Below are positions 60,138-64,000 of a DNA stretch of 64,000 nt, piece by piece. Each line of letters opens with the position of its first letter. The first letter of the stretch is position 1. This DNA is from UBA5109 sp038148755 (GTDB taxonomy: Bacteria; Pseudomonadota; Gammaproteobacteria; Pseudomonadales; Pseudohongiellaceae), in assembly GCA_038148755.1 (NCBI GenBank), contig JAYQWA010000001.1, positions 62,001 to 126,000 of the forward strand, read 5' to 3'. The position numbers and the translations under genes were made by a program. The notes beneath the pieces were generated by a model. It did no database searches, was not told the DNA's origin, and saw only the letters and a list, made by a program, of their open reading frames with translations.

Positions 60138-61274
60138 ATGCAGCCAAAGAATAAAATTTTGCTGGGATTATTGAGTTCGGCTTTGATGCTGGTTAGTGCT
60201 CATGCAAGTGCAGCCTGGACGCTTAACATGCCTGTAGGAGTCACCGATATAAGCCGTGAAACCTATGACCTGCACATGTTAATTACGATTATTTGTGCGT
60301 TTATCGCAGTAGTAGTTTACGGCGTTTTAATCTGGTCCCTGGTTAAGTACCGTAAATCCAAAGGGGCAAAATCCGCCTCCTTTCATGAAAATACAACCAT
60401 AGAGATAGTCTGGACTATTATTCCTATTGTAATTCTGATTTCAATGGCGATTCCTTCTACAGGCGTGCTTAGACAGATTTATGATGCTTCTGAGTCTGAA
60501 CTGGACGTTATGATCACAGGCTATCAATGGCGCTGGCAGTATAGTTATCTTGATGATGAAGGCGAGGAAGTTTCTTATTTCAGCAATCTGTCAACACCGA
60601 ATGACCAGATAGCCGGTCTCGATGAAAAAAATGAGAATTATCTGCTGGAAGTTGATGAGCCTCTTGTGATTCCGGTTAATACTAAGGTTCGCTTTTTGCT
60701 GACATCAGCAGACGTAATCCATTCCTGGTGGGTGCCTCAGTTTGCCGTTAAAAAAGATGCGATTCCAGGCTTTGTCAATGAGTCATGGGTGATCGCAGAG
60801 GAAACCGGTACTTTTCGAGGGCAATGCACAGAGCTATGTGGACAGGCTCATGGCTTCATGCCGGTTGTTGTAGAAGTTGTTGAGCAGGCAGAATTCGATG
60901 CCTGGTATGCAGAAAGACAGCAAGCTGCAGCTGCTATTGCTGAGCTGACAAGTCAGGACTGGAGTATGGAACAATTGGTTGCCCAGGGAGAAACGGTTTA
61001 TCGCACCTACTGTATGGCCTGCCATCAACAAAATGGTCAGGGTCTGCCTCCAGCATTTCCGGCACTGACGGGCAGTGAAATTGCTATTGGGCCTATCGAA
61101 AACCACGTTGATGTTGTGCTGAATGGTGTGGCGGGAACCGCTATGGCTGCTTTCGGTACGCAACTAAATCCTGTTGATATTGCAGCAGTTATTACCTATG
61201 AGCGGAATGCCTTGGGCAATAGTGTGGGAGATTTAATAACCCCACTTGAGATTTTGCAGGCACAAGCGGAGTAG
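60138..61274 (+). CDS. coxB: Cytochrome c oxidase subunit II with fused cytochrome c domain
   Basis: Electron-entry subunit of a caa3-like terminal oxidase. The 378-residue protein has a signal peptide (to about residue 25), two transmembrane helices at about 45-68 and 88-106, the GYQWRWQY block at 128-135, and the CuA ligands H195 (HSWWVP) and C230, C234, H238, M241 (CTELCGQAHGFM). A C-terminal haem c domain contains CMACH at 292-296 and a Met-containing distal region. I choose ATG 60138 with GGAGAG upstream; a longer open frame from 60093 has no family-like N-terminus. Confidence 0.95.
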   Translation: MQPKNKILLGLLSSALMLVSAHASAAWTLNMPVGVTDISRETYDLHMLITIICAFIAVVVYGVLIWSLVKYRKSKGAKSASFHENTTIEIVWTIIPIVILISMAIPSTGVLRQIYDASESELDVMITGYQWRWQYSYLDDEGEEVSYFSNLSTPNDQIAGLDEKNENYLLEVDEPLVIPVNTKVRFLLTSADVIHSWWVPQFAVKKDAIPGFVNESWVIAEETGTFRGQCTELCGQAHGFMPVVVEVVEQAEFDAWYAERQQAAAAIAELTSQDWSMEQLVAQGETVYRTYCMACHQQNGQGLPPAFPALTGSEIAIGPIENHVDVVLNGVAGTAMAAFGTQLNPVDIAAVITYERNALGNSVGDLITPLEILQAQAE

Positions 61275-61339
61275 TCGGTTTAGGCGTTTACTAAGGCCAA
61301 AAGAGTTAAAAAGCATTAGAGAGAATAGAGGAATAGATT

Positions 61340-62950
61340 ATGAATAATTTAGGCACTGCAGACGGTCACGATATGCATCATGATGACAGCCACCATGGGC
61401 CGTCTAAAGGTATATCTCGATGGTTATACACAACCAACCACAAAGATATCGGCTCTCTGTATCTATGGTTCAGTTTGGCTATGTTCCTGTTAGGAGGAAC
61501 ATTTGCACTAGTGATCCGGCTGGAGCTTTTTCAGCCAGGGTTACAATTTGTTGAGCCTAATTTTTTCAATCAGATGACCACCATGCATGGATTAGTTATG
61601 GTTTTTGGGGCGGTCATGCCAGCCTTTGTGGGCTTGGCAAACTGGATGATTCCAATGATGATTGGCGCGCCAGATATGGCATTGCCGCGTATGAATAACT
61701 GGAGCTTCTGGATCCTGCCTTTTGCATTCACTATGTTGGCTTCTACTTTATTTATGGAGGCAGGCGCGCCTAACTTTGGCTGGACTTTCTATGCGCCCCT
61801 ATCCACGACTTATGCGCCAGAGACTGTTACTTTTTTCATTTTTGCTATCCACATGATGGGAGCCTCTTCCATTATGGGCTCTATTAACATCATTGCCACC
61901 ATCCAAAACCTACGGGCCCCCGGCATGACCTATATGAAAATGCCTTTATTTGTCTGGACCTGGTTAATTACAGCCTACCTTTTACTAGCGGTCATGCCGG
62001 TATTGGCGGGTGTCGTAACAATGATGCTGTTTGACATTCACTTTGGCACATCCTTTTTTAATGCCGCTGGGGGTGGTGACCCGGTGTTATTCCAGCATGT
62101 TTTCTGGTTCTTCGGTCATCCTGAGGTTTACATCATGATTCTGCCTGCCTTCGGCATAGTTTCTGAAATTATTCCGACCTTTTCTCGTAAACGTTTGTTT
62201 GGTTACGACTCCATGGTCTATGCAACTTCATCTATTGCGTTTTTGTCGTTTATTGTATGGGCGCATCATATGTTTACGGTTGGTATGCCTCTGGCCGGAG
62301 AGTTATTCTTCATGTATTCCACGATGATAATTGCGGTGCCGACAGGAGTAAAAGTTTTCAACTGGATAAGCACTATGTTTAAGGGATCTATTTCTTTTGA
62401 AGTGCCTATGCTGTTTGCTATTTCTTTCGTGGTGTTGTTCACCTTTGGTGGGTTTACTGGCTTGATGCTATCTATTGCGCCTGCAGATTTTCAGTATCAC
62501 GATACTTATTTTGTTGTGGCCCACTTTCATTATGTGCTAGTTCCTGGAGCTGTATTTTCAATTATGGCGGCAGTCTATTACTGGCTGCCTAAATGGACCG
62601 GGAATATGTACGATGAAACCTTAGGCAAACTGCACTTCTGGTTATCTTTTGTTGGCATAAACATTTTGTTTTTCCCTCAACACTTTTTAGGGTTGGCAGG
62701 CATGCCCCGCCGTATCCCGGATTACGCTCTACAGTTTGCTGACTTTAATATGGTTTCCAGTATAGGCGCCTTCCTTTTTGGTTTTTCACAGTTATTGTTT
62801 GTGTTTGTTGTGATCAAGTGTGTGCGAGTCGGCAAAAAAGCAACTGACGAGGTTTGGGATGGTTCTCATGGTCTGGAGTGGACGGTTCCATCACCTGCTC
62901 CTTACCATACTTTCACAACACCTCCGTCTATCCCGGAAGGTTCTCATTAA
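61340..62950 (+). CDS. coxA: Cytochrome c oxidase subunit I
   Basis: Catalytic haem-copper subunit. The 536-residue, about 12-helix protein carries haem a ligands H83 and H397 (TMHGLVMVF and VAHFHYVL), CuB ligands H260, H309 and H310, the cross-linked Tyr in GHPEVY (260-264), K-channel region and H395 for haem a3. The D-channel Asp lies in GAPDMALPRMNNW (D112). HPEVY marks an A1-type oxidase. A GAGGAA ribosome site precedes ATG 61340; coxB ends 65 bases earlier. Confidence 0.97.
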   Translation: MNNLGTADGHDMHHDDSHHGPSKGISRWLYTTNHKDIGSLYLWFSLAMFLLGGTFALVIRLELFQPGLQFVEPNFFNQMTTMHGLVMVFGAVMPAFVGLANWMIPMMIGAPDMALPRMNNWSFWILPFAFTMLASTLFMEAGAPNFGWTFYAPLSTTYAPETVTFFIFAIHMMGASSIMGSINIIATIQNLRAPGMTYMKMPLFVWTWLITAYLLLAVMPVLAGVVTMMLFDIHFGTSFFNAAGGGDPVLFQHVFWFFGHPEVYIMILPAFGIVSEIIPTFSRKRLFGYDSMVYATSSIAFLSFIVWAHHMFTVGMPLAGELFFMYSTMIIAVPTGVKVFNWISTMFKGSISFEVPMLFAISFVVLFTFGGFTGLMLSIAPADFQYHDTYFVVAHFHYVLVPGAVFSIMAAVYYWLPKWTGNMYDETLGKLHFWLSFVGINILFFPQHFLGLAGMPRRIPDYALQFADFNMVSSIGAFLFGFSQLLFVFVVIKCVRVGKKATDEVWDGSHGLEWTVPSPAPYHTFTTPPSIPEGSH

Positions 62951-62980
62951 GGCCTGCTGAAAAGATAAGGTTTAAGAGTA

Positions 62981-63556
62981 ATGAGCGAACAAGTTAAACA
63001 GGAAAGTCAGACACCGCAGAACAATAGCCGGTTGGTTTTAAAACTGTTGCTTGGTGCTGTTGGCATGTTTGGTTTTGGTTTTGCTCTGGTGCCGCTTTAT
63101 GATGTGTTTTGCGACATCACCGGTTTAAACGGAAAAACCGGCGGGCGTTATTCTTATGAAGCTGTTGAGGTGGAAGTTGATGAAGAGCGCCTGGTGACAG
63201 TCCAGTTCAGAGCGATGAATAATGCAAACATGTCTTGGCAGTTTGAGCCGGTTGAAAGCCAGGTGCAGGTGCATCCGGGTGAGCTGACTGAGGTTATGTT
63301 TTACGCTCGTAATCCTAGCTCCAGTACGATTGTCGGGCAGGCTGTTCCCAGTGTATCGCCTTTCAGAGCGGCAGATTATTTGCACAAGACAGAATGTTTC
63401 TGCTTTAGCCAGCAGACATTGATGGCAGGGGAAGATATCAACATGCCTCTGTTGTTTTTTATTGACCAGGACATTCCAGAGGATGTTACCAAATTGACGC
63501 TGTCATATACCCTCTTCGATGTTACGGCAAATTTTCAGCAGGCTGCTAGCCTTTAA
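62981..63556 (+). CDS. ctaG: Cytochrome c oxidase assembly protein (Cox11)
   Basis: Copper chaperone that delivers CuB to subunit I. The 191-residue protein has one N-terminal membrane helix (LVLKLLLGAVGMFGFGFALVPLYDVFC near 18-44), DITGLNGKTGG, and the copper-binding HKTECFCFSQQTL motif near 130-143, with ECFCF as its hallmark. It lies between coxA and coxC, the standard order. Confidence 0.95.
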   Translation: MSEQVKQESQTPQNNSRLVLKLLLGAVGMFGFGFALVPLYDVFCDITGLNGKTGGRYSYEAVEVEVDEERLVTVQFRAMNNANMSWQFEPVESQVQVHPGELTEVMFYARNPSSSTIVGQAVPSVSPFRAADYLHKTECFCFSQQTLMAGEDINMPLLFFIDQDIPEDVTKLTLSYTLFDVTANFQQAASL

Positions 63557-63640
63557 TCTGTATTCGGTAGATATTTATCAATCAAATAGTTAGTAAGAGT
63601 CAGTTAATAAAAAATAGTAAATAAAAGGTGGAATGCTTTA

Positions 63641-64000
63641 ATGGCAACAGAAAATAGTAATATCACATATGAAACATACTACGTTCCGGAACAGTCTAAA
63701 TTTCCGATTTGGGCGTCTATTGGTTTGGGCCTGTTTATATATGGCCTTGCCAATGTGCTGAATGATATAAAAGCCGACAACAGCACAGGTGTATCCATAG
63801 TGATGGCAATACTTGGATTTGCAGTCTTTGGAGTGATCTTGTTTAACTGGTTTGGTACCAGCATTCGTGAAAACCACCAGGGTTTACCCAGCGCACAGTT
63901 AAAGCGTTCATATGTGCTGGGCATGTACTGGTTTATATTTTCTGAAGTTATGTTCTTTGCCGCATTCTTTGGTGCGTTATTTTATGTGCGCCAGTGGACT
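63641..64000 (+). CDS. coxC: Cytochrome c oxidase subunit III, N-terminal part
   Basis: Third core subunit of the oxidase, cut by the right edge of the window after 120 codons. It starts MATENSNITYETYYVPEQ at ATG 63641, with AAAGGTGG upstream, then shows hydrophobic helices and the family block KRSYVLGMYWFIFSEVMFFAAFFGALFY. The visible Glu in FSEVMFF is the conserved membrane carboxylate of subunit III. It is 84 bases after ctaG. Confidence 0.94.
   Translation, partial: MATENSNITYETYYVPEQSKFPIWASIGLGLFIYGLANVLNDIKADNSTGVSIVMAILGFAVFGVILFNWFGTSIRENHQGLPSAQLKRSYVLGMYWFIFSEVMFFAAFFGALFYVRQWT

Noticed and set aside
1..64000. tRNA or rRNA genes, CRISPR arrays and complete insertion sequences
   Set aside because: I saw no cloverleaf-type segments, no regularly spaced short repeats and no transposase frames while reading both strands; a dedicated RNA search was not possible.

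Overview
The window is a contiguous chromosomal segment around the replication origin of a gammaproteobacterium with moderately low GC. The gene order parA/parB, rsmG, mnmG, mnmE, yidC, yidD, rnpA, rpmH, then dnaA, dnaN, recF, gyrB, followed by plsC, gmhB, glyS, glyQ, an htrB-like gene, trkH, trkA, rsmB, fmt, def, a lysM relic, dprA, tsaC, hemF and aroE is the Pseudomonas-type origin neighbourhood. The cytochrome oxidase with a haem c domain, the TRAP transporter and the sparse mobile content suggest a marine Pseudomonadales/Cellvibrionales-like organism. That placement is inference from gene content and order; there is no rRNA here.

Layout. 1-15.6 kb is metabolic and envelope material: a truncated dicarboxylate/amino-acid symporter, ubiA, a PHP phosphatase, a DUF482 acyltransferase, yaaA, a universal stress protein behind an FNR/Anr-type promoter, a TRAP transporter with a YciA-type thioesterase, uvrD, a cold-shock protein, an RpiR/HexR-type regulator and an alpha/beta hydrolase. 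15.5-18.1 kb is an accessory island at the 3' end of glmS. It holds a truncated large serine recombinase between two 121-bp direct repeats, an AT-rich YHYH-domain lipoprotein gene, and two extra copies of the last codons of glmS. 18.1-28.8 kb carries glmS, glmU and the complete atpIBEFHAGDC operon, with a MITE-like inverted repeat between atpG and atpD. 28.9-37.6 kb is the leftward origin block: parAB, rsmG, mnmG, mnmE, yidC, yidD, rnpA and rpmH.

The probable oriC is the 449-bp gap between rpmH and dnaA, with DnaA boxes and an AT-rich palindrome. Genes diverge from it: leftward from rpmH, rightward from dnaA to gyrB. Two identical parS-like 16-mers lie inside recF, so ParA, ParB, parS and oriC all fall within about 13 kb. 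44.5-48.9 kb is a leftward glyQ-glyS-gmhB-plsC operon ending in a clear terminator. 49-55.6 kb has an htrB-type acyltransferase, trkAH, rsmB, fmt and def.

At 55.9-56.9 kb a lysM gene and dprA are fused by a deletion, and each carries an in-frame amber codon, so both look dead; loss of DprA argues against efficient natural transformation. tsaC, hemF, aroE and a gamma-carbonic-anhydrase-like gene follow. The window ends in a caa3/aa3-type cytochrome oxidase cluster (coxB with a fused cytochrome c domain, coxA, ctaG, start of coxC) with an FNR-type site and a hairpin upstream.

The least expected features are the repeated glmS tails with the recombinase remnant, the lysM-dprA fusion relic, the twin parS sites in recF, the inverted repeat inside the atp operon, and the FNR-like site placed about -42 from a candidate start upstream of the stress protein.
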